Shown here in pieces: positions 40,440 to 53,635 of a stretch of DNA of 64,000 nucleotides (position 1 is the stretch's first letter; the number at the start of each line of letters is the position of its first letter). The DNA is from Trichoplax adhaerens (lineage: Eukaryota; Placozoa; Uniplacotomia; Trichoplacea; Trichoplacidae). Under the pieces are notes generated by a model. The model saw only the letters and a program-made list of their open reading frames with translations, made no database searches and had not been told where the DNA came from. Location of the stretch: contig NW_002060945.1 in NCBI RefSeq assembly GCF_000150275.1, positions 5,980,991 through 6,044,990 of the forward strand. Reading direction: 5' to 3'. A program made the translations under genes and the position numbers.

Positions 40440-41925
40440 GTTATTATTACGGTCGATATCATTTAGCTTATGGCTAAGTTAACCTCCCCTTGGAAGCTAA
40501 TAGAAATTAAAATTGTTTTCTATGCCAATGATAAAATCAAATCTGTAAAGTTGATGTAAATTGTTGCTTGATGTTGACTTCATCTTCTGTCAACCGTTAA
40601 GATAAAGCCTTGCTGAGCTTTATAGGCCTGTTGATAAATCTTCATGTGATTTTTTATATGATCACCTTCTATCAAAATGGAAATCCCTTACGGTATTTCA
40701 ACGTCAACTTCCCAAATAAAAGCAGCTTTTATCGTATACAGAATCTGAGCATGCATAATACTACCTACCTGCATGGGGTTAAATCTTCACTGTAGTTAAC
40801 TTTAAAACCTGCTTAATTCTAGATGGGAGGGGTCGTCCTATACGGTACACTATTTTACATAGCAATTATATCATATGTGTCAGCAGCAGTTAATGCGTAA
40901 AATATTATTAATACCATTGCTTCAAAATATATAGTTGGCCCACTATCTCTGCCTTTTATATCTCGATATATTACATTGCATACCGCAGTACATGAACGTC
41001 AAGCAACAACTATAGTAATTAATAGTCATTGTACTTTAGAACAGTTCCTAATAGATAGTGCTTCAATAAAAACCTGAGAAAATCGCTCAAAAAGGATTAA
41101 GCTAAGGAATGGCATCAAGTTCGCTAACAATAACTTTATTCGTGATCACATGCATCACGTTAAAATACAAACATAAGTATAAAACTATGTCCAATGGTAT
41201 ATGGAAGCATCAAAATAAAAATTTTCATTTCACGCCATCCGCACCTCATTATGACTTAGTGAGTAATTGCGAGCTTATCAATTCGTTAAACCTAATCATA
41301 TCACAAGTGTAATAATGATTCGAGCATCGCTAGTTAACAGCTCAACGTCACTAAATAGAATTAGAATGGTTACTATTTCAAACAAATAATGAATTAAGAG
41401 TTATATGACTGGTATGTGTTCGTGTATTCTCATTTTGATTCTTTCAGTAAATGGCTTTATGTCATAGATCACAAATTTCTAATCTAGAGCACAATCTCTT
41501 ATCCATCTGAAAGAAGTATATTTACCATAGAACAAAAGCAATTACTTGTTGTTATTCTATATTTAAGAGTTATTCGATAAAGCATCTGTCGTAGTCTTCT
41601 TCCTTTTTCTTGAGCTAACTTGTTGAGGATTTCTATATAACATATTAATTAAATGCAAAAAAATAAAGAGTTAATTTTATATTAAGTCACTGACAGATTC
41701 CAAAATCTAATGGTAAACCAAACATGTACTATAGGATAGACAGCCCTTACCTAGCTATAGTTGATAGAATGTTTTTACATACGCCTTTAGAGTTTGCAAA
41801 TTCTGATGAGCTTACTAGTTTCTCAAGGATGATTTTGATATCATTCAAATCACATGATCTGCAAGCCTGCATACGAATATTAAATCGTAATAACGTTACA
41901 GACTGTCATATTATACCATTCATCT
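40440..41925. other. Convergent intergenic region between NDUFA13 and MYBBP1A
   Basis: About 1.5 kb, AT-rich, holding both 3' ends. Short open frames (40610-40795, 41109-41312, 41724-41939) have no family resemblance and no support from splice context. Unlike several 5' intergenic regions it has almost no TACAGTA words. Confidence 0.55.
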
Positions 41926-44900
41926 TTAACTACCACTGACCTCGGCATTATTTCTCACATAGTTGGCGTACTTCAATACTAGCTTCAAAAAATCCTTTAA
42001 ATGTTTCTTCTTTAACTCTGATTTCATCTCTACGATTTCATTCAACATCTTAGAGATTTACAAAAGAGAAATATACACATACAATTAAAATAATATTCTT
42101 AGCAATATGAGAATTCAATACAGAAATTTTCGCTTTATCCCTACCGATGTAAAAAGCGCTTCAATTTTATTGCAGTAATCATTAAATGATTTCTTAAGAA
42201 GATCCTACACAAAGATACGATAACAGCAAACATGATATTTTCGGTAATAAGGTTAGGCCTAATAATACGTCATAAAATATATGTGTAATTACATAAGGCT
42301 GGATAGCAGTTATAATTGCTGAAATTAGGATAGAAGCTTGTGCCTAAAATATTCGAGATACAGTAAAACATACGTCAATTTGAAGCTTACACGATAAATT
42401 TAATTTCCCTCGGTTTATAATTATTATATGAAATCGTGTAATACCTTCCTAAAGCTATTAATGCTATTTTGAAGATGGTACAGAAAATCTTCAGTTAGAT
42501 CAAAAGATATTTCCTAAACCAAACGAACGTACATCCACATTAACTAATAGAAAGCTTATAAATATTTGTTACATCCCAACTTTAGTGCCAGCATACATGC
42601 AGCAATTTAATTTAGTTTTTACCGGGTATCGTCTGATCATTTCTGTACAGAAAGTAGTTGTGACTTTTGTTTTTCTATCAAATTAAAGAATAAATATTCA
42701 GTACATAAATTTTTTATTATACAGTCTAACTAAATAGCACCATGCGAAAGAGTTATTACTTGCTGGTCATGAAATCCTTGAGTATAAGACGGAATGACGA
42801 TTCTATGTGCTGCAATACACAACGGAGAAATGTTTCGTTGAGTCTTAGTAATTTACCCAAACATATCAAGTAACTTAACATGCAGTTTTAACCGGCATTT
42901 TTACGTTCATACGATTTTACGCCAAATTTACCGGTATCATATATTCTTTATTAGCATTCGATTGATTTTTCTTTGCTTGAGATTGTCGCCTTGTCTTTAA
43001 TGGGGACAGTCCGATTTCTGGATTAATTCCTCGCAGAACACGTATCTGAAAATTTATCAATTTATCATAGCCATTAGATACGATTTATACTATAGCTAAA
43101 CAAATCGCAAATCAATTAGTCAGTAACAATATCCAAAATTCATGATGAAACTTACTAAGAAAAAATATATTATACTATTCGTCGCAAAAGTGGCCTGGGA
43201 AGAAGCTATATTTTATGTTAGTAATTAATTTACGATATGAAATGGTATTGATAACAGTGTTAAAATAATTTTTAATACATTTTAAAAGCTTGTCTGTAAC
43301 TTCATTGAAGATCTCTACAGCATGATCAACATTCATTTTATCGCCACGGCAATACTATGAGGTATTAAAGAGAAAAAAAATATTGTTGACTATTTCATCA
43401 CAGGTATTACCTGGATACACGTATACTTTAGCGAGCCTATTATAACATACATCTTGAATTTTGCATAGCTTATTTTTTAATATGCTTCCCGTTCTTTCGA
43501 TGAATTCTTTATTGTCTTTACTCTTAGAAGTTGTAGTTATACTCAATAATGGGAGGACTAGGTCCTATAAAAGCATAATTATTCCTTAAATTTAACAATT
43601 ACCTGAACATGGGAATTGAACATAACAATATGCGCGTAACTTACCACAATTAAAGGACTAGATGGACATTGCTTAATGAATACTTCGATAAGATCCAGAA
43701 CTCTAAAATAATTTACAGATTAATGAATTACCGAATGTTAAACTGATAGCTGCACTTATCACACTTAAATGTTTTAGTAAAAATAACGACTAACCTTAGC
43801 TTGTAATACATGATTGTGCGCTTGGTTTCTAAAAACGATAAAAAGATACTGTACCTTAAGCAAATCTTACATGAAATACAAACTTGAGAAGTGAAAGAAA
43901 CACTAATATCCTGCTGGATAAAATTTTATACATTACATTATACCTTTTTTTGCTTTTCCATGACTTGCTAACTCTAATCGTTTCTTGAAAGCGGCAGAAA
44001 GAGCATCATCAAGTTTTAGCATTGTTTCGTCATCATAATCTGACAGACTTGCATCGCTGTCATCCTGTACCAAAAGGCTGATGACGTTAGTCATACACAA
44101 ACAACAATCATATACCGTAGTATTGAAACTATCATCCTTATTATTTCCCTATTCCAAGCAAGGATACATTTACATTATATTAATTGATTGTTAAGATTCA
44201 ACAGGCAAATTTACCTCCATGTCATCAGCGGCATCACCTAAAGCAGTACGGACTTCCTGTCGAAATCCTTCATCTATCGTTTCAGTTTCTTCCTCACTTG
44301 ATTCCTCTTCATCATTTGATTCCTCTTTATTACTTAATTCTTCATCAAGCTGAAATAGTAAAACGATTGGTTGAACCGATAATTATACCAATGATGAATC
44401 ATTGGAAATTCGTATAATTTATAGCTGTGGATTGTATGGTATATAATACAATGTGCAAAAGTTGTACATTAATGCAGTGCGTTTCTTACAGATTCAGCTT
44501 CGTCATCGTCTTGGAAACCTATATTCCAGAGTTCGAAAAACATAAAATTCATGCACTTTTCTATATTTAATATAAGGAAAATTTAAAGAATTTCCTCATA
44601 CCTGATACAACTTCTACAGAAGATTCTTGACCCATTTCATTTTTAGGATCGATGATCTTCGAACGTAAGCAATTAATTGATTTTAGAAACAACGCTAAAT
44701 CATTAAATTATAAAATTTCAACCACGAAAGATATGAAACTCACATCAGTTATAGATTTTAAGCCATCAGAAGTCAAGTGATTGCAAATAAGTTGAAATAC
44801 GCTATTGCATAATGATCGTAGCATGCTAGATGGGTACGTCATAAGGCTAAGTAGGATCTCAGTCAAAACTTCAATCCATAGTGGTTCTATCGTGATATAT

Positions 44901-47900
44901 AAAGTAATTAATTATGAGTTACATAAAGACAATATAACGTATAGGAAAATACAAGCTAAATTATATAAACCATTACATCTAACAAATACAGGTAATTAAT
45001 CGATCAATCAATCAGCCTGATCTTACCTTTCTTTTTGCTATTAGCTTGTTTCTTTGCAGATAATTTATTATAGCAGACTTGCAATTCCTACAAAACAGAT
45101 ACCTCAGTTATATTCAACAAATGACAAAATAAAATTGTAATCGGGTATAAAATGTATTTGAAAACTTAAGAATACACACTTTAATTAGTTCAATAGAATT
45201 CTCGGTATTTTCAAAGATTGTAAGACCAAGATGAGAAAATAATACTTCAAAAGCAATACTTTCAGGTTTATTATCTTTAATAGACTAATAAACAAATAAG
45301 AAATAAAAACGAGTAGGTCATTAATCTCTAAACGTTGTAATCCGGGATATCGCAACAGTTAAACATGTATAGATATTAATACGTACTTTTTCGTGAATTC
45401 TTTTAATGATTGAGATTAAGTCATTGACGATATCATTTATCTAACCGCATAAAACAAAGTATTGTTTAACAAAATTCTAATAATAATAATAATAATTGCT
45501 AAGAGAAGATGTTGCCGTACCGAATTAGAGTGCTCGACTGATTCAATTAATTTACATTCCTGTTGATACAATTCCTATCACAGTAGATGATATAATTAAC
45601 GATTAAATTATTAAAGTAAATAATATGAGATAAGCCTAATCGCAAAATTCGCATTACTCTAGTTAGCAATAAGATTTCATATCCCCAGTAAAATCCGTTA
45701 CTCATTCGACCAGCCATTGGAAGCTGCTTTGGAGCACGTTTATTTGTTACGGAAGAAGTCGAATCAGAACAGCGGTTTGATAATTCGGCTAATGCACTTT
45801 GTAGACGTTCGCATAATACTTTCCTAACGACTTCCGAAATTTCCACAGCCTAAGGAGGAGCATCAATAAATACCAAAGATATAATTACAATTTGACTTAA
45901 ATTGGTTATTAATTATGAGTGGCTTAATTTTAATGCCTTACCTTAATTGAATCGTCAATATCATTAGTGGTTGTAAAAAATGAATGAAATAATAAAAATT
46001 TTAAAACATCTACCACCCAACTTTCGTCAGTTGTTGATAACTTGTAGGACTTCATCAACGCTAACATCTGGACATAAAAAGAAACGGTAAGAAACAAAAT
46101 CTGCTAGTAAGGACTGAAGGTAACTTCCTACTTGATTTGCGACCCATATTCTTGACTGCTCTAGTCCACATTTTTCCCTGTTCATTAAAACGATAACAGC
46201 ATTATAATAGATATACATGCACACAAATATTTCGTACTATCAGCTACAAACCACCTACGTTGCCTGAAAAATAGTTTCATATCCAAAATTGAAGACGCTC
46301 TTTATCATTGAAAGATACGCCAACAAAGATTTCGACTGCATCTAGCAAGCCGCAAAGAGATTCGATATCTTTATTAATAACAGACGTGTGAAATTCATGT
46401 TTCAAATATATCGTACCTTAGCAACAATTGACTGTACAGTTTTGGTATGGGTGATACTATCAAAATTGATATGACCCTGACTAAAGGTTAAATTGATAAA
46501 ATTGAATGGGTTAAATTTTTGCATTCGCATGTCATATCTTCCACATGAAAGTTTTCTTTAAGTGAACAAATATAAATCATAAGGAAATCACTCACTTGCT
46601 AATAAGTTGCTTAACAATATGAAAAGATAGGAGTGAATCGTCCTTTTCAGCAAAATTTTCAAGAAATGTAGCCTAATTTCCAAATCAGTGTCAATTAAGA
46701 TATTAGGTACATCAACTAACTAATAACCTGTATTAGAATATCGTTTCAGACAATTTGAAGTGAAAATGACAGACCAAATGCTTAGCCGCATCATACAGAT
46801 AGGCTTTAGTTGAGGATAACGAATTGATAAATGTCCGTAAAAACTCCTTAGATAGTACCACGTTAACCTAAGAATAGTAAATTGAATTTGAAAATCACTT
46901 ACTAACGAACTAATCAAAATATAAATTCGATAGTGCAATTTATCGAAAGTAATAAATAAGAATTAAATGTTTTGTAAATTGCATTTTATTGCATGTATTG
47001 CCTGATCATCGCCTATTTTCGGTATAATGGCTTGGACGATCTTAAAGACTAAAAACTTTCGCTCGTGACTTGAACTTAGTAAAACATCTGCAAAAGATAA
47101 AAGCCACGTATACCGGAACATATTTACTATTCATTTATGGACCTCATGGATAATGATACATCTTACTTACTATTTATAACTGTATCCCAGAATGTGGCTA
47201 GCACGGAAAAGGAATTTTTTATATTATCGAATAAAAAATCTAAAACTTCTCCCCAGATGTTATGTACGCGTGGATGTGTATATGTTGAATCCTACAGATT
47301 TTACGAATCGGTTGAACATTAGCAATTTCCTATAAATCATCCATTCATTTGGTACTTTTTCTATGTAAGCAGTGTTTTAAATTAGCCAATAAGAAATTGC
47401 TATGATCGGGATGATTTACTGGTATATATGATAATATTGATTATATGACATGGCGAAATTGCAGTAGCATCGTTCCTACCTTTAGAATATCAGCCATCTT
47501 TGCATAATTTTTAGTATCAAATACTGGTGTATCACCCCAATCTTTTGATAAGAGTTTCTGATATGGCTTGTTCTAGAAATTATAATTATGCGCTATGATG
47601 AACCGTGTATACATACATGGTTAAGCTTATTGCGATAATAGTGCTTATAATGATTAACAAAACTGCTGTTAACGCAATTTTCTCCTATTATGACTAAGTG
47701 TTACATGGCGTAGCATTTGGAGACGATAACGTTTGTAGCGTCTCATAAGATATAGTCCAGTTTACTCATAATATGATATACCATGGTAGCAATGGATGAG
47801 GATATGTGGATTTAACTGGGTAATAGCACCATTGCAAGCTGTTAGTGTATGAGTAATTGCGACTAAAATCATAATTACTCTACCATTCATTACCTTATAT

Positions 47901-50447
47901 GCTTTCTCGATGCAAAGAACAACCATTAGAGCCTCAGGTGTCGTTTCATTCCATCCTTTCTGAAGATCAGTTTGTAAAATAGGTGCAATATGCCTTACAA
48001 ATAGCTTAAAAGGGACCTATTTAATAAATTATCATAAATTTTATCACGATGCAGATTTATAGAACCTGTAATAGTGACACTACGTGAAACACTAGATTGC
48101 GATTTTATTACCTTTTTAATTATATCAACAATTCCTGTAATAGCAATCTCTCGTATATAATTTTTCTCTTTGCTTAATTGGAACAAATTCTTTGTCACCA
48201 GAACCAAGTCATTAGCATCGGCTTCCTACAATATTAAAACAGATAGGAGCTCTTTATTGGAAAATTTAGATTCTTACAAAATATATAATAAGATTAAATT
48301 ACTTACAGTTCTCATATCAACTGTCAGTAAATTATCTAGCAGAGACATCTAAGCTACACGATAGTTTGTACATACGATACGGTATTTTTATAACCTTGCC
48401 AGCTATGGTAAGTACTGATACGCCAGAAGACTTACTTTATCTTATATTTACGAACGTTGCTTTGATATCAATTTAATAAGTACGATAGAATGCTAGTAAA
48501 GCCTTCGTGGTAAATTATGTAGGAATATTGAAGTATGGAAGCTGTTACATTATATTGCTATAGCGATAGGCTAATTAAATTTTTAGATTGTTGCATTTTA
48601 TACTAATTCAGTAGTCTATGAGCTACGTTATTCACCATATGATTCAGGAGCAATGGCTCAATTAGGTAATAAATAGATCTACTATTAACGTACCGTAAGA
48701 TCAAATGTAATCGTACGTTAATTAGTATTTAATACCCGTAGTGATCATGACCAAGTAGTAAGTAACTACTTAAGATAGATAGATTTATGCTTGAATTAAT
48801 ATTTGGTTATAATTATTTAAAATATTTAATAACACTCGTATATTGTACGAGTATAATATTAACGATTAAATAACAATATTTTTTTATGATTCTAGTAACT
48901 AACGTGGAAATGTTCTATGATTACATTTATTAATGAAAAGAATTAGACGAACCATATGATATAGTCTACCGGAAGAAATAATGCATAAGTTCACGAAGAC
49001 TTGGCCAATGTAGTTATTTCTTTTCTCCTAATAGGATAATTACGACAATAATGCATTCATTACTCATTAAATTACGGCTACTTAAGTATTGAACTACTAA
49101 CGTATCAATGCACAACTTACTGGATAATACTATATATTAAGTATTCAAGCATCAACTTTTCGATATTACAATATGATTGCAAGTACTCTAACCTCACTCT
49201 TAGCTGAATGGGTAACAATTAAATGTTCGGAAGACAGATGCAAGACACTTTCTATGGATACCTCGCGGAACTGTTTCAGTACCTGCCAATAAAATTAATC
49301 AATCAATCAATAGAAACTGAATGAGCTATCGGTAGTATAAAATGACGTAACTGGTTTACACATGTATAACTCACGTACTTCTGCAAGTAATGTAGAAAAG
49401 CCAAGTCTTGCAGCTTTCCTAAAGGATCCAAGACCTTTAACTAATCGCTGTACGGTATACTGGAGTTCGTTGCATAGCCGTTTGTCCAGCTAAAACAACA
49501 TTATTAGACAAGATAGTTAATGCTCTATTGCAGAAATAGCTAAACTTCATTTATAAATGCTTTGATAAAGATGTTTTGCATTTGAGATATCTCTATGAAC
49601 GCATCGTAGTTTATCTGATTACAACGTTCATAGGCTAACAGTAGTGCTTATAAGTTATCATTCCACTCGAGGTGAAATCAGCACTGTACTTTGGATAATG
49701 CGGTCCGGTGAGATAGCGTACTGTATGAACATTAATTCATTATCATGAGGTCAACGATGTTGGTACAAGTACATCAGTATTCATTCTCTAAACAGTTATT
49801 ATTTATCGACAGTATTATGAAAAGAGAGCATTCATTGATGGAAAGATATCTACATGTATGTAATGTAATACGAGAGAATAATTGATTATGCACTTTTAGT
49901 AGAAGAAATTCCTAGACCTTATCATAGTAATCATGCAATGTTAAATTATACTCATGCACAAACATGCGCGAATGTATGGCGCAGCGAAAAGCTGCAAACC
50001 AGGAAGGAACTATATGAAATGAAATTAGAACTACTGTCAACGTAATATCGTTCTTACTTTAATACTCCTCATCAGCTATGAGCTACTATCCACATTTGAG
50101 AAAATGACAGTGTAGATATGCAGAAATATACTAAGGTACAAGGCTCATTACAGTTATTCGATGATTTCTTATTATAGCACATTGTATGTTAATGCAAATT
50201 TCGGTAAGCAGGATTTTCAATGCTAATGTAGCAATAATTGAAATTCATTATTACAATGTAACGTTAGTGTTGATACCTGCATGTTAGGCTGCTTTTGCTC
50301 GCTGTATTCTTTCTGCAGTCGTAAGACTACTGTAAGAATGTTTTCAGCAGATAGCAACCTTTCGTCTTCATCAACAGATGCTAAGGTCCAGAAATAGGGT
50401 AAGATGTCATTCTGTGCATCACTATTAAGGCGTACTTTCTTAGCCAT
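41926..50447 (-). CDS. MYBBP1A: Myb-binding protein 1A / POL5-like nucleolar protein
   Basis: Nucleolar HEAT-repeat protein linked to rRNA gene transcription and ribosome assembly. Roughly 30 small exons on the minus strand. Exon 1 (50277-50447) starts 'MAKKVRLN' and carries 'DILPYFWTLAS'. Exon 2 (about 49379-49494) has 'LQYTVQRLVKGLGSFRKAAR', a POL5 hallmark. Further landmarks: 'HPRVHNIWGEVLDFL' (about 47170-47285), 'GHINFDSITHTKTVQSIV' (about 46435-46482), 'FLLFHSFF' (about 45950-46070), 'PLWIEVLTEILLSLMTYPSS' (about 44743-44885), the acidic linker 'EESNDEEESSEEETE', 'DDETMLKLDDALSAAFKKR', and 'RVLDLIEVFIKQCPSSPLIV' (about 43641-43703). The last exon ends at TAA (41926-41928). The long basic tail of vertebrate MYBBP1A appears short here. 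One intron (46868-47001) begins with GC. Several edges in the C-terminal third are not fixed. Confidence 0.88.
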
Positions 50448-51361
50448 TTTGAATTCGTTGAAGGAGATACAAGATGTAGTGACCTCAACCGGAGCAGGTG
50501 ACGTGCAATTCTTCAACCTTTTTGGTGTCAGCTCAAAGCAGAATCTGCAGTACTGTCCTATACAGTAGTACCAAAGCAGTACCGAGTCCTATACTGTGCT
50601 AACCAAATCATTGTGACCACAGTGGTTAACTTAGTACAGTACTAGTAGGGGGCAGATCGCGACTCACGTGCCTCATTCTGCTGTACAATGTACAGTACCA
50701 TCTTTTACAGTACTGTATACTGTGCACGAGTGACTTCTACTGTATACTGTACTGTACTGTAGAGTAAATTCATCTTATTAGGAGTTTCCGATTGCTAACT
50801 GCAACGTGGCTATTCGCCATTATAGCATTTCATAGATCTCTTGCATCTTTCGTGCATTTACCATTTACTGAATTCAGTTTAGTTAATGCACTACGTAGTA
50901 CAAAGGCATTGAGAACAAGCCAAATCGTTGCAAACATACAAAAATTTTAATATTTCTCAGCGGCATCTAGCTGGTTTTATCGCTGGGTTTCGGCGTCAAA
51001 CTATCGTTCGGTCAAATTTGTTCGATTTGACTGAAATAATCGTCTTCCTGGTGTAAAACGGTATCGTTCATAAACGTAAATTAATGACATAGTAACAAAA
51101 ATAGACTGATTTCACTCAACTTAGCAACAACAGATTAACATTTTCATATGGTTAACCGCTGATGCAACGCCCTCTTTCCGTCGAAAACCGAAATCTAGAC
51201 CGACTACTATAGAGTTGATGATAATAATAATTTTTAGAGATAAGAACTCAAGAAACTCATTCATTCATGCGATACTTGAGAATTTAGTACTGTTAATGTA
51301 GCTGTAACAGTAGAGAGATGATTCCTATTGATGTACCGCAGATTTACTCTTCCATTCAACA
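50448..51361. promoter_or_regulatory. Divergent promoter region between MYBBP1A and NAGLU
   Basis: The 914 bp between two start codons facing apart should hold both promoters. The half next to MYBBP1A has a dense set of TACAGTA/TACTGTA words. The half next to NAGLU is AT-rich with no recognised core element. A start-proximal ATG-free stretch precedes NAGLU at 51324-51361. Confidence 0.55.
50535..50765. repeat. TACAGTACTGTA palindrome cluster
   Basis: Clear copies: 'gcagtactgt' near 50548, 'tacagtactgtata' near 50707, and 'tatactgtactgtactgtag' near 50742, plus partial words between. The spacing is irregular. Confidence 0.85.
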
Positions 51362-53635
51362 ATGACCACTATTGCAAGTACTTGTATTTTGATATTTCTT
51401 TATCTATTCACTATTGCCTTTGCAACTGGAGACCGTTATCAACGGTTCCCATCGTTAAAGGCGATCAAACCATCCACAGATGAAATTACTCAGCGAAATG
51501 CTGTGAAAGACTTAATTGCAACATTACTCCATGAAAGAGCTCAAGAATTAGATATTAAGATTAATAATAGTATTCCAAAGTTAAGTCCTGACGCTTTCGA
51601 GCTCGATTCAGATGATAAACAAATCTTGATTACTGGCAGTAGCGGAGTTGCTGCTGCTTTTGGTGTTCATCATTATCTTAAATATTATTGTAAAGTTCAT
51701 TTATCTTGGACTGGTGATCGATTGAAATTGCCTCAAACTCTACCAAAATTGAGTCAAAAAATTCATGTGGAGATTAATCAAAAATTTCGATATTATTTTA
51801 ATGCTTGTACTTTTAGCTATTCTATGGTATGGTGGGATTGGCAACGATGGAAAAAAGAAATTGATTGGATGGCATTAAATGGTATTAATATGCCCTTAGC
51901 ATTAACTGGTCAAGAAGGTATCTGGACCAAAGTATACAAAAAGCTGGGCTTAACGTTCGCTGATTTGGATAATTTTTTTACCGGCCCAGCATTCTTAGCT
52001 TGGAATCGAATGGGTAATATACAACGATGGGCTGGTCCACTACCTCATGATTGGATTAATAAACAAATAACGTTGCAAGTCAAAATCTTAGATCGTATGA
52101 GGAAATATGGCATGTTACCGATCTTACCAGCTTTCAATGGTAATATTCCAAATGCTTTAACTAAAATCTATCCCAAAGCTAAAATTGTCAAAAGTTCCCC
52201 TTGGTTCGGTTTTAGTAAGCGCTACGGCGAGACTGCTTTATTAGACCCTAGAGATAAGCTGTTTATAGTTATTTCAAAGTTATTTATTGAAGAAGAAATT
52301 AAAGCCTATGGTACTGATCATTTATATAGCCTTGACCTATTTAATGAAATTGATCCGCAATCCAAGGAATTAGAATATCTAACTGCTGTTAGTAAATCAG
52401 CATATTTAGCTTTAAATTCTGCCGATACTAAAGCTGTCTGGATTATGCAAGGATGGATGTTTTATAACGATAATTACTACTGGGAAAATAAACGAATACA
52501 AGCATTTCTATCGCCAATACCAAAAGGACGAATCGTTATATTAGATTTATTTGCGGAAGTTGAACCTCAATATCATCGTAGCAACTCATTTTTTGGTCAC
52601 CCATTTATTTGGTGTATGCTTAATAATTTTGGTGGAAATGCAGGGATGTACGGTACGTTTGAAACCATAACAGAAGGTGCAATTTCGGCCTACGATATGA
52701 AAAATTCAACCATGATTGGTACTGGTATGGCACCAGAAGGTATCGGAAATAATTATATTATGTATGATCTAATGGCTGAAATGGGATGGAGGAAGATTGC
52801 GGTTGATGTTCGCGATTGGGTTGTTGTCTATACGGAACGTCGCTATGGTGGACTAGACGAGAATATTATTAAAGCATGGCTTCGATTAAGTGAAACGGTC
52901 TACAACTGTAATGATATGAGACAATACCATTGTCGAGCACTACCAGCTGTTAGACCGTCGTTAAAAATCGCCAACGATGTTTGGTACAGTGCTGATGATA
53001 TTTTTTTTGCTTGGGAACATATGTTAAGAGCGAATAACGAATTCATCTCCGAAGAAACATTTCAGTATGACATCGTGGATGTGACACGTCAGGCTTTACA
53101 AGAATTAGCATTTATAATGTATAAGAAGGTAACCCAATGTTACCATGATAATAATCAGGAAACGTTGAAAACAGCTGGAGGTGAATTGATTGAATTATTC
53201 ACTGATATGGATACACTATTAGGAACGAATTCACATTTCCTATTAGGGCGCTGGGTAGCAGATGCATTACAGCATAGTAATAATATATCAATTAAACAAC
53301 AACTGCGATTTAATGCTCTAAATCAAATAACACTGTGGGGTCCATCTAAATCAATATTGCATGATTATGCTAACAAAATGTGGAATGGGCTAGTTGATAA
53401 ATTCTATAAAAAGCGCTGGTTAATGTTTATTAAAGCGCTATCAGATTCCATTTCTAATAATATTTTATTTGATCAGCAGAAATTTAACCTCGCTGTACAG
53501 AAATTTGAAGCGGCTTGGGCAAGTGAAAACAATACATATGCTACCACTAGTAGCGGTAGTAGCGTAACTGTATCGAAGCAATTATTCTCAAAATATAAAA
53601 AAAACATCGAAAAATATCGACAATTGCAAACTTGA
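51362..53635 (+). CDS. NAGLU: Alpha-N-acetylglucosaminidase (GH89), lysosomal
   Basis: Removes terminal alpha-N-acetylglucosamine from heparan sulfate in the lysosome (loss in humans causes Sanfilippo B). One open frame of 757 residues, close to human (743), with no intron. A signal peptide covers about residues 1-22 ('ILIFLYLFTIAFATG'). The N-terminal domain is followed by a TIM barrel containing 'WWDWQRWKKEIDWMALNGIN' (about 157-176), 'LDLFNEIDP' with Glu329 and 'GTGMAPEGIGNN' with Glu459. Both lie 13 residues after human catalytic Glu316 and Glu446, so the spacing is kept. 'LNNFGGNAGMYG' (about 420-431) is also typical. The C-terminal all-helical domain includes 'RQEL'-type motifs in diverged form and 'LGRWVADA'. 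Several N-x-S/T sites fit lysosomal glycosylation. The start is the first ATG after an in-frame stop region. It is the only intronless gene in the window. Confidence 0.97.
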   Translation: MTTIASTCILIFLYLFTIAFATGDRYQRFPSLKAIKPSTDEITQRNAVKDLIATLLHERAQELDIKINNSIPKLSPDAFELDSDDKQILITGSSGVAAAFGVHHYLKYYCKVHLSWTGDRLKLPQTLPKLSQKIHVEINQKFRYYFNACTFSYSMVWWDWQRWKKEIDWMALNGINMPLALTGQEGIWTKVYKKLGLTFADLDNFFTGPAFLAWNRMGNIQRWAGPLPHDWINKQITLQVKILDRMRKYGMLPILPAFNGNIPNALTKIYPKAKIVKSSPWFGFSKRYGETALLDPRDKLFIVISKLFIEEEIKAYGTDHLYSLDLFNEIDPQSKELEYLTAVSKSAYLALNSADTKAVWIMQGWMFYNDNYYWENKRIQAFLSPIPKGRIVILDLFAEVEPQYHRSNSFFGHPFIWCMLNNFGGNAGMYGTFETITEGAISAYDMKNSTMIGTGMAPEGIGNNYIMYDLMAEMGWRKIAVDVRDWVVVYTERRYGGLDENIIKAWLRLSETVYNCNDMRQYHCRALPAVRPSLKIANDVWYSADDIFFAWEHMLRANNEFISEETFQYDIVDVTRQALQELAFIMYKKVTQCYHDNNQETLKTAGGELIELFTDMDTLLGTNSHFLLGRWVADALQHSNNISIKQQLRFNALNQITLWGPSKSILHDYANKMWNGLVDKFYKKRWLMFIKALSDSISNNILFDQQKFNLAVQKFEAAWASENNTYATTSSGSSVTVSKQLFSKYKKNIEKYRQLQT

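Noticed and set aside
46240-46268. Second GC-type donor in MYBBP1A after 'YETIFQ'
   Set aside because: A normal GT donor six to eight bases later ('GCAAC|GTAGGT') gives the correct phase for the next exon.
46340-46370. Apparent frameshift in MYBBP1A next to 'DIESLCGLLDAVEIF'
   Set aside because: That frame came from a wrong acceptor. Using the acceptor just before 'ATGCAG' gives 'SLLAYLSMIKSVF', which fits both neighbours in phase and the family.
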